Shown: positions 34,606 to 43,517 of the stretch, piece after piece
How positions within the stretch are numbered: the first letter of the stretch is position 1
Layout of the letters: each line of letters starts with the position of its first letter
Assembly: GCF_022678625.1 (NCBI RefSeq)
Contig: NZ_JALBYQ010000002.1
Location: 248,001-312,000 of the forward strand
Reading direction: 5' to 3'
DNA length: 64,000 bases
DNA from: Aliiroseovarius subalbicans
GTDB taxonomy: Bacteria; Pseudomonadota; Alphaproteobacteria; Rhodobacterales; Rhodobacteraceae
The notes under the pieces: model-generated
Told to the model about the DNA's origin: nothing
Database searches by the model: none
Seen by the model: the letters and a program-made list of their open reading frames with translations, nothing else
Program-made: the position numbers and the translations under genes

Positions 34606-36308
34606 TCGACCGCGTGCAGGGGCTCGGCCCCCTCTTCGTCCAGCACAACGTCCAGCCCGACCTCCAACTTGCGGCGGATACGGTCGGGCTTCACCTCATC
34701 CAGGTCGCTGTCATCGGTGATGAAGGACAGGGCGCGCGACCATTGGAACTCGGCTTCACGGTGACGGCCAACGGCCCAGTAGGTATCGCCCAGGTGGTCG
34801 TTGACCACCGGGTCCACCGGCATCAACTCAACCGCGCGCTCCATCTGGTCCACCGCTTCGTCGTAGCGACCCAAGCGGTAGTAAACCCAACCCAGGCTGT
34901 CGGTGATATAGCCGTCATTGGGACGCCCGGCGACCGCACGTTCGATCATGCCCAGCGCCTCGTCCAGGTTGGTCTGCATCTCGACAAAGGAATAGCCGAG
35001 GTAGTTCAGGACATTCGGCTGGTCCGGACTCAGCTCCAGCGCATAGCGAAAATCAGCCTCGGCGGCGGGCCAGTTCTTTTCGCGCTCAAGGCAGATCGCG
35101 CGGGCGAAATAGACAACCCATTGCGACGCCACCGGTGCCTCATACAATGCGATGGCCGCGTCATAGGCCGGGATCGCTTCGGCAAAACGATCCTCGAACC
35201 TGAGCGCGTCACCCAACGCCACATGGATCGCGGCCAATTCGGGATAGGCCTTGGTCAGGGCGCGCAGTTCCCCGATCGCTTCGTCCACTCGACCCATCCG
35301 CCGCAGCGCGTCGGACTGACCCAGCGCAGCCTGGGGATAGGCGCTGTGGTCCGGCGGCACGCTGTCATAAGCGGCTACGGCAAGCTCATAGCGCTCCATG
35401 CTTTCCAGCAGGCGGGCTGACAGAAGCGTCGCACCTACCGTGTCGCTGTCCAGAAACTCCGCCAGCCGGGCGTAAAGCAGCACCACGGTCGGGTCTGCTT
35501 CGGCGGCCAGGGTGTCAGCAACCTTGAACACGACCTGGGCGATGGCCTCGCGCGGCGATGTCAGGGCATCGAAGACTTGTGGTTTGCCCGCCGACAATTC
35601 CGCCCGCATGGTGACAAGCGTCGGATCGGTCGTGTTCGGGGCAACCTTGTCCAGCATTTCGACCGCGTCCGGGCTGCGCTCAAGCTGGCTCAGAACCTGT
35701 GCGTAGGCGATGATCCCTGTGCGATCCATCTGCAACCGGCCTTCGTCGCCGGAAAACAGCCGGGCCGCGTTTTCATGATCGCCCGCCATCGCATAGGCCA
35801 TCGCCTGATGGTATCGCGCCATGCCACCGGTGCCGGGTTCGTCGCCCAGCGCCTCAAAGGCATCGAAGGCCTTGTCGACCTGCCCAACGCCAAACTGCGA
35901 CCATACCGCGATCATGTCGTCCATCAGCCCGCCAACCGAGGTTCCGCCCGCCTGAAGTTCCTGCACACGGGCCCAATCTTCGCGTTTTACCGCGTCGGCC
36001 AGAAGGACCAGCCCGGCCACCTGGCTGTCCGGCATCAACTGCACCATGCGTCGTGCAACCGGGAGCGCGGTGTCGAAATCTCCAAGACCAAGATAGGCGA
36101 TCAGCAGCCCCTCCATGATGTCCACGTTTTCGGGGTCCTGGGCCAGGGTGCGGGTGCCGTATTCAACCACCGCACGGTAGTCGCTGGCATAGTCGGCCTG
36201 GCGTGCGGCCAAGTACGACCCCGCCGAGCTGTCGGCGGCCAACGGCAGCGCGGTGGACAGAAGCACCGCAAGGGCGGTCAGGGATCGGAGGGGGCGGATC
36301 AGGGACAA
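34602..36308 (-). CDS. Exported TPR-repeat protein
   Basis: A 568-residue protein with a signal peptide (residues 1-25, LTALAVLLSTALPLAAD) and tandem tetratricopeptide repeats over most of its length; the last ones (VLNYLGYSFVEMQTNLDEALGMIERAV, DSLGWVYYRLGRYDEAVDQMERAV, DHLGDTYWAVGRHREAEFQW) are the clearest. It lies upstream of ispE with a four-base overlap, a pair that I recall as common in Rhodobacteraceae. It is likely a periplasmic scaffold; partners are unknown. Confidence 0.88.
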   Translation of the reverse strand: MSLIRPLRSLTALAVLLSTALPLAADSSAGSYLAARQADYASDYRAVVEYGTRTLAQDPENVDIMEGLLIAYLGLGDFDTALPVARRMVQLMPDSQVAGLVLLADAVKREDWARVQELQAGGTSVGGLMDDMIAVWSQFGVGQVDKAFDAFEALGDEPGTGGMARYHQAMAYAMAGDHENAARLFSGDEGRLQMDRTGIIAYAQVLSQLERSPDAVEMLDKVAPNTTDPTLVTMRAELSAGKPQVFDALTSPREAIAQVVFKVADTLAAEADPTVVLLYARLAEFLDSDTVGATLLSARLLESMERYELAVAAYDSVPPDHSAYPQAALGQSDALRRMGRVDEAIGELRALTKAYPELAAIHVALGDALRFEDRFAEAIPAYDAAIALYEAPVASQWVVYFARAICLEREKNWPAAEADFRYALELSPDQPNVLNYLGYSFVEMQTNLDEALGMIERAVAGRPNDGYITDSLGWVYYRLGRYDEAVDQMERAVELMPVDPVVNDHLGDTYWAVGRHREAEFQWSRALSFITDDSDLDEVKPDRIRRKLEVGLDVVLDEEGAEPLHAVE

Positions 36309-36369
36309 GGCGGCTCGCTCACATCAAAGGTGTTTGGCTGAAACCTAGGCGCCCCGTCGCCGCAACGCA

Positions 36370-36399
36370 ATGCGGGGCGCCCAATCGGACGCCCCGCAT
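36370..36399. terminator. Hairpin between ETF-QO and the TPR gene
   Basis: ATGCGGGGCG (36370-36379) and CGCCCCGCAT (36390-36399) make a 10-bp stem with a ten-base loop. It lies just after the ETF-QO stop on the minus strand. No T run follows; a second overlapping stem (GGCGCCCC/GGGGCGCC) reaches into the TPR promoter. Confidence 0.55.
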
Positions 36400-36420
36400 G
36401 TGATGATTTCTGCGTGAGGA

Positions 36421-38073
36421 TCACATGTTCGGGTAGTTCGGCCCGTCGCCGCCCTGCGGGACCGTCCAGGTGATGTTCTGGCTGGGGTCCTTGATGTCGC
36501 AGGTCTTGCAATGCACGCAATTCTGGAAGTTCACCACGAAACGCGGGTCTTTGCCCTCTTCCTCGACCACCTCATAGACACCAGCCGGGCAATAGCGCTG
36601 CGCGGGTTCCGCGAACCTCGGAAGGTTCACGCTGATCGGCACGTTCGGGTCGATCAGTTTCAGGTGGCAAGGCTGGCTTTCCTCATGGTTGGTGGCCGCA
36701 AAGCTCACGTTGGTCAGCCGGTCGAAGGACAGGGTGCCATCCGGTTTCGGGTAATCGATCGGCTTGTGCTTCGACGCCTCTTCGGTGGCCTGCGCGTCGT
36801 TCTTGCCGTGCTTCACGGTGCCGAATGGCGAAAAGCCCAGAAGCGACTGGACCCACATGTCGAAACCGCCCAGGGCCAGGCTGGGCAGCATGCCGAACTT
36901 GGACCACAGCGGTTTCACGTTGCGCACCTTTTTCAGGTCCTTGGCAACGGCGCCCGTGCGCAGTTCCTCTTCGTATTCCACCAGGTCGTCGCCGGACCGC
37001 TCGGCCTTGATCGCCTTCGCGGCAGCCTCGGCGGCAGCAATGCCCGACAACATGGCGTTGTGGTTGCCCTTGATGCGCGGCACGTTGACCAGGCCGACCG
37101 AGCAACCCAAAAGGGCGCCGCCGGGGAACGAGGCCTTGGGCATCGACTGATAGCCGCCTTCGCTGATCGCCCGCGCGCCGTAAGCGACGCGTTTGCCGCC
37201 CTCAAGCAGCTTGGCAATCTCAGGGTGATGCTTGAAGCGCTGGAATTCCATATAGGGATACAGGTGCGGGTTCTTGTAGTTCAGGTGAACCACGAAGCCG
37301 ACGAACACCTGGTTGTTTTCCAGGTGATAGATGAAGCTGCCGCCACCGGCGTTCTTGCCCAGGGGCCAGCCCATCGTGTGGGTCACGGTGCCTTCGCGGT
37401 GCTTGTCCGGGCTGATCTCCCAGATTTCCTTCATCCCCAGGCCGAATTTCTGCACATCACGACCCGCTTGCAGGTCGTATTTGGCGATGATTTCCTTGGC
37501 CAACGACCCGCGCACGCCTTCGGAAATGAACACGTATTTACCGTGCAACTCCATGCCCGGTTCGGTGTTCTCACCATAGGATCCATCAGGCTCCAGCCCA
37601 AAAACCCCGGCGACGACGCCTTTGACTTCGCCGTTGTCGCCATACACCAGTTCCGAGCACGCCATGCCGGGGAAGATCTCCACGCCCAGCGCTTCGGCCT
37701 GTTCGGCCATCCAGCGGGTGACGTTGGCCATCGACACGATGTACTTGCCGTGGTTGTTCATCAGGGGCGGCATCGGCCAGTTCGGCACGCGTATGTGGCC
37801 CGCCGGGCCAAGCAGAAGGAAGTTGTCGCGCTTCACTTCGGTTTTGATCGGTGCGCCCTTGTCCTTCCAATCCGGGATCAGAGCGTCCAGACCGCAGGTG
37901 TCCAGCACCGCGCCGGACAGGATGTGGGCCCCCACTTCCGAGCCCTTTTCCAGCACGACGACCTGAAGGTCTTCATCCAGCTGCTTCAAACGGATCGCTG
38001 CGGACAGGCCAGCCGGCCCCGCGCCCACGATGACCACATCGTATTCCATCGACTCGCGTTCAATCTCGCTCAT
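36421..38073 (-). CDS. Electron transfer flavoprotein-ubiquinone oxidoreductase
   Basis: A 550-residue ETF-QO that passes electrons from ETF (fed by acyl-CoA and related dehydrogenases) to ubiquinone at the inner membrane. An N-terminal FAD loop VVIVGAGPAGLSAAIRL is followed by GGYQSMPKASFPGGALLGCSVGLVNVPRIKG and, at the end, the 4Fe-4S cluster ligands in RYCPAGVYE and NCVHCKTCDIKDP. Length matches the mitochondrial enzyme. It should serve the acyl-CoA dehydrogenase encoded 5 kb away. Single-gene unit. Confidence 0.96.
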   Translation of the reverse strand: MSEIERESMEYDVVIVGAGPAGLSAAIRLKQLDEDLQVVVLEKGSEVGAHILSGAVLDTCGLDALIPDWKDKGAPIKTEVKRDNFLLLGPAGHIRVPNWPMPPLMNNHGKYIVSMANVTRWMAEQAEALGVEIFPGMACSELVYGDNGEVKGVVAGVFGLEPDGSYGENTEPGMELHGKYVFISEGVRGSLAKEIIAKYDLQAGRDVQKFGLGMKEIWEISPDKHREGTVTHTMGWPLGKNAGGGSFIYHLENNQVFVGFVVHLNYKNPHLYPYMEFQRFKHHPEIAKLLEGGKRVAYGARAISEGGYQSMPKASFPGGALLGCSVGLVNVPRIKGNHNAMLSGIAAAEAAAKAIKAERSGDDLVEYEEELRTGAVAKDLKKVRNVKPLWSKFGMLPSLALGGFDMWVQSLLGFSPFGTVKHGKNDAQATEEASKHKPIDYPKPDGTLSFDRLTNVSFAATNHEESQPCHLKLIDPNVPISVNLPRFAEPAQRYCPAGVYEVVEEEGKDPRFVVNFQNCVHCKTCDIKDPSQNITWTVPQGGDGPNYPNM

Positions 38074-38170
38074 GATCTGTCCCCTGGTAGGTCACTTTTG
38101 CAAGATCGTTAGCTTTTGGGTCAGGCCGGGTCAATCGCCGTGAAACGTCGCAGGGCCGTTCCGCCGCGTC

Positions 38171-39139
38171 CTATCGCGATTTTTCCGGAATGTTTGCGCT
38201 GACAGGACGTTTTCGCATGGCGATCCACAGCGCCACGACCAACAGAATCGACGCATAGCCGTCCACCGCGTAATGCCAGCCCAGATAGACCGACAGGAAC
38301 TGGAACGTGGCGACAAGAGCGATGCCGGGGATCACCATCAGACGATGGCGCTCGAACAGATACAAGGCGAATACTGTGACCATGCCGACATGAACCGACG
38401 GAAAGGCGGAAATGCCCGACCCGGCCTCCTGCGCGCTGGATTGAAAGGCGCGCCACAGTTTCGTCTGCGTGCGCCCGATCGCGCTGTCGGTGATGCCTGC
38501 AGCATCCAGCGCCGGGGGGAGCGCCGTGAACAGGTCGGGGTCGAACAGACGGTCGAAATAGACCGGGCCCGCGGACAAAAACGCCAGCGCAAGAAGATTG
38601 CCCAGCCCGATCCAGGCAAAGGCATAGAGCCAGATGAACCGGTTGATCCGCGTCTGATCGCCATCGAACAGGATCAGCAGCACCGGCAGATACATCGCTG
38701 GCACAAGCCAGGCAGCCATGTAGATGCGATCGGCGGTGGCGATGCTGATCCGCTCGGCAAAGCCATGCGTCCAGACCCAGGGATCCGCCCCCAGATGCAG
38801 CACCCGGTCCAGCGCCGCAAACATCGGATCGGCCCAGAACGGCCAGATGAACGGCATTGTCGTTTTCAGCATGGTGAAAACCAGAAAAAACGCGGTGCAC
38901 AGGATCACCGCAAGAAACGCGCGCGGCAGGCGGCCCAGCAGGTCACGCTTGGGGGCCAACAGGAACATGCCGACGAAGGCGGGCACGACCCACCAGGCAA
39001 GGTGCAGGAAAAAGCCGATGGATTGCGGCAGGGCGCGGGCGATCTCGGCGATCAGAACCACCGGGTTGTCCCGAAACAGCGCCACCACGGCACCGCCAGC
39101 CAGCAGGTAGACCGCTGTCAGCCGCATCAACAATTGCAT
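38171..39139 (-). CDS. PAP2-family membrane phosphatase / inositolphosphotransferase-like
   Basis: A 322-residue membrane protein with several hydrophobic helices. Two phosphatase motifs of the PAP2 superfamily are visible: SAFPSVHVG (C2, with its histidine) and YLGWHYAVDG (C3, His and Asp); the C1 Lys/Arg motif is weak. The form resembles the AUR1-type branch (PF14378), which moves head groups onto lipids, but the substrate is not known. The start at 39139 has only a weak ribosome site; the open frame extends to 39268 without similarity. Divergent from greA. Confidence 0.8.
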   Translation of the reverse strand: MQLLMRLTAVYLLAGGAVVALFRDNPVVLIAEIARALPQSIGFFLHLAWWVVPAFVGMFLLAPKRDLLGRLPRAFLAVILCTAFFLVFTMLKTTMPFIWPFWADPMFAALDRVLHLGADPWVWTHGFAERISIATADRIYMAAWLVPAMYLPVLLILFDGDQTRINRFIWLYAFAWIGLGNLLALAFLSAGPVYFDRLFDPDLFTALPPALDAAGITDSAIGRTQTKLWRAFQSSAQEAGSGISAFPSVHVGMVTVFALYLFERHRLMVIPGIALVATFQFLSVYLGWHYAVDGYASILLVVALWIAMRKRPVSANIPEKSR

Positions 39140-39276
39140 TGCAAACCACTCGATTTTGCTTTTCTTTTGACGAAACCTAGCGCCTTCGCGGCGCTTTGCC
39201 CATTGAATATGCCAATTGGGGGTCGAAAGCGGGGAAACCTGTTGCCGGGCCTCCGCAGATGTGAACAAAGGTTCTC

Positions 39277-39747
39277 ATGGACAAGATACCGATGACCCGC
39301 GCGGGGAACGACGCGCTGAATAACGAGTTGAAGACGCTGAAGTCGGTGGAACGCCCCGCCGTCATCAAGGCGATTGCCGAGGCGCGCGAACATGGCGACC
39401 TGTCGGAAAACGCCGAATACCACGCGGCGCGGGAAAAGCAGAGCTTCATCGAAGGCCGTGTGAAAGAACTGGAAGGAATTCTGGGTCTGGCGCAGGTGAT
39501 CGACCCGACAACCCTGTCGGGCACGGTGAAGTTCGGCGCAACGCTGACCCTGGTCGATGAAGATACCGATGAAGAAAAGATCTATCAGATCGTGGGCGAA
39601 CCCGAGGCCGACATCGAAGCCGGCAAGCTGAACATCAAGTCGCCGCTGGCGCGGGCGATGATCGGCAAGGAAGAAGGCGACAGTGTCGAGGTCCGCACAC
39701 CGGGTGGCGAAAAGGCCTATGAGATCCTGAAGATCGACTTTATCTGA
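39277..39747 (+). CDS. greA: Transcription elongation factor GreA
   Basis: A 156-residue GreA that rescues back-tracked RNA polymerase by stimulating transcript cleavage. The coiled-coil tip with the acidic pair is [25 protein letters not shown], and the C-terminal domain ends [23 protein letters not shown]. Divergent from the PAP2 gene, and 23 bases before a membrane protein gene, so perhaps one transcript. Confidence 0.96.
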   Translation: MDKIPMTRAGNDALNNELKTLKSVERPAVIKAIAEAREHGDLSENAEYHAAREKQSFIEGRVKELEGILGLAQVIDPTTLSGTVKFGATLTLVDEDTDEEKIYQIVGEPEADIEAGKLNIKSPLARAMIGKEEGDSVEVRTPGGEKAYEILKIDFI

Positions 39748-39770
39748 GCGCAGATGCGCGAGGACGTGAC

Positions 39771-40808
39771 ATGAGCGAACCCAAACAGGAACCTGCCGTC
39801 GACCTGGGCGTCTATGGCAAAGGGGCCGGCGAACCGAGGCTTGGCCCGGGCGAAATGATCGCGCTGGCGCTGTCGGCCGTGTGGCTGGTGGGCTGCGCGG
39901 TGTTTTTCCTGGTGCTGGGCGATGGCGACGGCACAGGCACCGGTGTGGTGGCCGACCCGTTGCGCCTGGTGATGACCGCGCTGGCGATCTTCATGCCGGT
40001 GGCGATCATCTGGGTGGCCACCGCCGCGACCCGATCCGCCCGCATCATGCGCGAAGAAAGCGCCCGGCTTCATGCCACGATTGAGGCAATGCGCCACACC
40101 TACCTGCAACAACAGCAGGCTGGCGGGGTCAAACCTTCCACGGTCGAAAAGAAGCTTGAGGAGATCGCGCAGGCCCAGAAGCAGACCGAGACAGCAATCG
40201 CCACTTTCACCTCGATCCGCCCACCGTCGCCGACGCAAATGTCGACCCATACGGCGATTGCCAGCGATTTGGACACGTCGGACGCCATCGACCAGGGATC
40301 ACTGGCGCTGGGAACCCCCGCCGAAGCGCTGTCGCAACCGCTGTCGGTCGAGGATTTCATCCGCGCCATGCATTTCCCCGAAAACGCCGAGGATGCAGAA
40401 GGCTTCCGTGCGCTGCGCCGGGCGCTGCAGGACCGCCAGGTCTCTGGCCTGGTGCAGGCCGCCCAAGACGTGCTGACGCTGCTCTCTCAGGATGGCATCT
40501 ATATGGACGACCTGCGCCCCGACCGCGCGCGCCCCGAAATCTGGCGCCAATTCGCGGCCGGTGAACGCGGTCGGGCAATTGCACCGCTTGGTGGCGTGCG
40601 GGATCGATCTTCACTGGCGCTGTCGGCCGGGCGGATGCGCAAAGATCCGATCTTTCGTGACGCCGTGCACCATTTCTTGCGCAAGTTCGACCAGACTTTT
40701 TCGGGTTTCGAAAAGAACGCGACTGATCAGGAAATCGCCGCAATGAGCGACACCCGCACCGCGCGTGCCTTCATGCTGCTTGGCCGCGTGACGGGCACCT
40801 TCGACTGA
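39771..40808 (+). CDS. Conserved membrane-anchored hypothetical protein
   Basis: A 345-residue protein that I do not recognise beyond being typical of this family. Residues about 28-49 (MIALALSAVWLVGCAVFFLVLG) and 64-86 (LVMTALAIFMPVAIIWVATAA) are transmembrane; a coiled-coil rich in Gln/Glu follows (about 90-150) and then a soluble helical domain with SVEDFIRAMHFPENAEDAEGF and FRDAVHHFLRKFDQ. Probably a hairpin in the membrane with a large cytoplasmic domain. It follows greA closely. Confidence 0.75.
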   Translation: MSEPKQEPAVDLGVYGKGAGEPRLGPGEMIALALSAVWLVGCAVFFLVLGDGDGTGTGVVADPLRLVMTALAIFMPVAIIWVATAATRSARIMREESARLHATIEAMRHTYLQQQQAGGVKPSTVEKKLEEIAQAQKQTETAIATFTSIRPPSPTQMSTHTAIASDLDTSDAIDQGSLALGTPAEALSQPLSVEDFIRAMHFPENAEDAEGFRALRRALQDRQVSGLVQAAQDVLTLLSQDGIYMDDLRPDRARPEIWRQFAAGERGRAIAPLGGVRDRSSLALSAGRMRKDPIFRDAVHHFLRKFDQTFSGFEKNATDQEIAAMSDTRTARAFMLLGRVTGTFD

Positions 40809-40846
40809 CTCCAGCTGGATTTCGCCCCTGCCAAGTGATCGCGAAG

Positions 40847-41422
40847 CTAGGCCCGCCCGCCTTCCGCCGACAGCATCAACGGGTCGATCCCAAGCTTGGC
40901 CAAGGCGGCGGACCATTTACCACCCACATCGGCGGCAAAAACGATGGCTTGGTCCGCATCGCAAATCAGCCAGGCATTTTGCTGCAATTCGCCCTCCAAC
41001 TGCCCCGGTCCCCAACCGGCATAGCCAAGAGCCGCAAGCGTGGCCGAAGGTCCTTTGCCGCATGCTATGTCTTCCAGGACATCGCGGGTGGCGGTCATCG
41101 AAAAGGTCTCATCGACCTTCAACGTTGCCTCGTTGCCCGGATAGTCGCCAGAATGCAGCACGAAGCCGCGGCCGGTTTCCACCGGGCCGCCGAAGTAGAT
41201 TTTCGCCTTTGGTGTCTGTTCCCCCCCGTCGATGCCGAGCTGTTCCAGCAGGTCTTCCAGTGCAATATCCTGCGCGGGTTTGTTGACGATCAGCCCCATC
41301 GCGCCGTCGTCGGAATGAGCGCAGAGATAGACCACGGATTTGTCGAACCGTGGGTCGCTCATGCCCGGCATGGCGATCAGAAGCTTGCCGCTAAGGTCAG
41401 TATTCGTGGGGGTCAGGGTCAT
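40847..41422 (-). CDS. YqgE/AlgH family protein (DUF179)
   Basis: A 191-residue protein of the UPF0301/YqgE family: LSGKLLIAMPGMSDPRFDKSVVYLCAHSDDGAMGLIVNKP at the start, KIYFGGPVETGRGFVLH in the middle and GYAGWGPGQLEGELQQNAWL near the end. The family is wide and has no defined activity, though AlgH has been linked to regulation in Pseudomonas. Divergent from the DsbD-N-like gene. Confidence 0.92.
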   Translation of the reverse strand: MTLTPTNTDLSGKLLIAMPGMSDPRFDKSVVYLCAHSDDGAMGLIVNKPAQDIALEDLLEQLGIDGGEQTPKAKIYFGGPVETGRGFVLHSGDYPGNEATLKVDETFSMTATRDVLEDIACGKGPSATLAALGYAGWGPGQLEGELQQNAWLICDADQAIVFAADVGGKWSAALAKLGIDPLMLSAEGGRA

Positions 41423-41578
41423 GCAATCAAAATGGGGTCAAGCGGCCCTGAATGGCAAGAGGGCGTGACATCTTGCACCGGGAGTGGCGTGGAAACGCCT
41501 GTAGCGTTTGGACGACGGAGGTCTAGCTCTCGCGTCATAGTGAGCGAAAAGTGATTTCCCATCGACGACGGGGTGCCT

Positions 41579-42415
41579 ATGTATCAGGGCATGACCCATT
41601 TGATACGCTTCCTCATGGCGGCCATTCTGGCGCTGACCATAGCCCCCACCGCCCAGGCGGGCGACATGGGCTATGCCCCGGACAAGGTCGCGCAGGTCGA
41701 TGTTCTGCCCGGTTGGCGCCTGCCAGACGGCACGCACATGGCCGCAATCCGTATTCGCCTTGCCGAGGGGTGGAAAACGTACTGGCGCGCGCCGGGTGAC
41801 GCGGGGATTCCGCCGGCCTTTGACTGGTCCGGGTCGCGCAATCTGGGTGCGGTTGCGTTCCAGTGGCCCACGCCGCAAGTGTTCGAAACCAACGGCATGC
41901 GCACGATTGGCTATAGCCATGAGTTGGTGTTGCCAGCGCGTCTGACACCGCTGCGTGCAGAGGACCCGATCAGCTTGAAGGGACGCCTGGCGATGGGTGT
42001 CTGCCGCGACGTCTGCATGCCGATGCAGACGCGGTTGAAAGCGACACTGCCAGTTGTCACGACCCCCGACGCGATGATCGAACGCGCCCTGGCACAACGC
42101 CCGGACACCGCGCGCGAGGCCGGTTTGCGATCCGCGACCTGCCGAATTGACCCGATCGCGGATGGCTTGCGTCTGACCACCCGCCTGACCCTGCCGCGCC
42201 TAGGCCGCGAAGAGGTGGTCGTGATGGAGCTTCCCGACCCTGCGATCTGGGTTTCCGAGGCCAACGTCACACGGTCTGGCGACACCCTCGTCGCAACATC
42301 AGAGATGGTCGCGCCGGATGCGAAACCGTTCCTGCTCAGCCGCGACAGCCTGCGCTTCACTCTACTCTCAAACGGCCGTGCCGTGGATATACGCGGCTGC
42401 GCGCCCGCCAAGTGA
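41579..42415 (+). CDS. Exported DsbD N-terminal-like protein
   Basis: A 278-residue secreted protein. A signal peptide ends near AQAGDMG, and the body resembles the immunoglobulin-like N-terminal domain of DsbD/ScsB: GYSHELVLPARL, then MGVCRDVCMPMQ with two cysteines three apart that could form the redox pair. There is no membrane or thioredoxin domain, so this is only the receiver domain. It may take electrons from a CcdA-like protein elsewhere. ATG 41579 is preferred (GGGG, five bases); GTG 41573 and ATG 41591 are possible. Confidence 0.78.
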   Translation: MYQGMTHLIRFLMAAILALTIAPTAQAGDMGYAPDKVAQVDVLPGWRLPDGTHMAAIRIRLAEGWKTYWRAPGDAGIPPAFDWSGSRNLGAVAFQWPTPQVFETNGMRTIGYSHELVLPARLTPLRAEDPISLKGRLAMGVCRDVCMPMQTRLKATLPVVTTPDAMIERALAQRPDTAREAGLRSATCRIDPIADGLRLTTRLTLPRLGREEVVVMELPDPAIWVSEANVTRSGDTLVATSEMVAPDAKPFLLSRDSLRFTLLSNGRAVDIRGCAPAK

Positions 42416-42474
42416 CCCAATCAGGTCGCGACAGGCCGAGCGCAGGGGCCTGTCGAAAAAGGCGGGACCCGAGG

Positions 42475-43431
42475 TCAGACGCGTGGCGCAGCAGCCCGGC
42501 GCAAACGGTCATTGATGGCGCGGCCCAACCCGTGATCGGGCACAGGTGACACGGCGATGGGCGCGTCCCCCCCGGCGTCCAGCGTGTGCAGGTGGCGAAA
42601 CAGGTTCGCCGCCGCTTCGACAAGGTCCCCGGACGGCGACAGGTTCAAATCTGCCTCAACCGCGCCGAACCCCAGCAGTCTTTCACCCGGCCGTGCGCGG
42701 TCTGCATTCAGGCGCATCGCCGCCGTGGGCGCATAATGCGAGGCAAGCTGCCCGGGCGCGGTCACGCCGTCGCCTTGGGCGTGGACAGACAGCGGCGCGC
42801 CAAGACAGGCGGTGATCGCTTCGACAGGCAAGCCGCCCGCACGCAGCAACACGGGATGGGGAGCAAAGCCCACGATGGTGCTTTCGACGCCAACACCGCA
42901 GGTGCCGCCGTCCAGCACCGCCTCGATCCGTCCGGAAAGGCCCGCCATCACATGGTCCGCCTGTGTCGGGCTGATTCGGCCCGAAGGGTTGGCCGAGGGT
43001 GCGGCGACCGGCACGCCTGCCCGGGTCAACAGGTTTTGCGCCAGCGGATGTTCCGGCACGCGCAGCGCGACAGTCGCCAGGCCAGCCGACACCAGCGGCG
43101 ACAGCCCGGCATCTTCCTTGAGGGGCAAGACCAGGGTCAGCGGACCCGGCCAGAAGGCTCCGGCCAGACGCTCAGCCTGATCATCGAACACCGCCAGCGC
43201 ACGGGCGGCCTCAAGTGTAGGCACGTGTACGATCAGTGGGTTGAAGCTGGGCCGCCCTTTGGCCTCATAGATCCGCGCCACCGCCACGTCGTCGCGCGCA
43301 TTGGCACCAAGGCCATAGACGGTCTCGGTCGGGAAGGACACCAGACCGCCTGCGTTCAGCAGGGTGGCCGCGCGGGCTATGCCGGCATCATCCGCCTGCA
43401 ACAGCTCGGTTTGCATGATCTTCGCCGTCAT
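42475..43431 (-). CDS. tsaC: L-threonylcarbamoyladenylate synthase (Sua5/TsaC)
   Basis: A 318-residue Sua5-type protein that makes threonylcarbamoyl-AMP for the t6A modification of tRNA. The YrdC domain has GGLVSFPTETVYGLGANA, KGRPSFNPLIVH and APSANPSGRISPT, and the extra C-terminal Sua5 domain follows GQLASHYAPTAAMRL. The start could be 43431 or 43416; a longer frame to GTG 43479 overlaps the divergent acyl-CoA dehydrogenase leader. Confidence 0.92.
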   Translation of the reverse strand: MTAKIMQTELLQADDAGIARAATLLNAGGLVSFPTETVYGLGANARDDVAVARIYEAKGRPSFNPLIVHVPTLEAARALAVFDDQAERLAGAFWPGPLTLVLPLKEDAGLSPLVSAGLATVALRVPEHPLAQNLLTRAGVPVAAPSANPSGRISPTQADHVMAGLSGRIEAVLDGGTCGVGVESTIVGFAPHPVLLRAGGLPVEAITACLGAPLSVHAQGDGVTAPGQLASHYAPTAAMRLNADRARPGERLLGFGAVEADLNLSPSGDLVEAAANLFRHLHTLDAGGDAPIAVSPVPDHGLGRAINDRLRRAAAPRV

Positions 43432-43517
43432 GACGCCGCGTTTTCCTTTGAGTGCTGGTGTTCCTTCGGTATGGGACACCTAAAGGCACCCGCCACAATT
43501 GCCAAGAAGGACCGCCC

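Noticed and set aside
36511-38112. A 533-codon plus-strand open frame
   Set aside because: Shadow of ETF-QO; His/Arg-rich and no motif.
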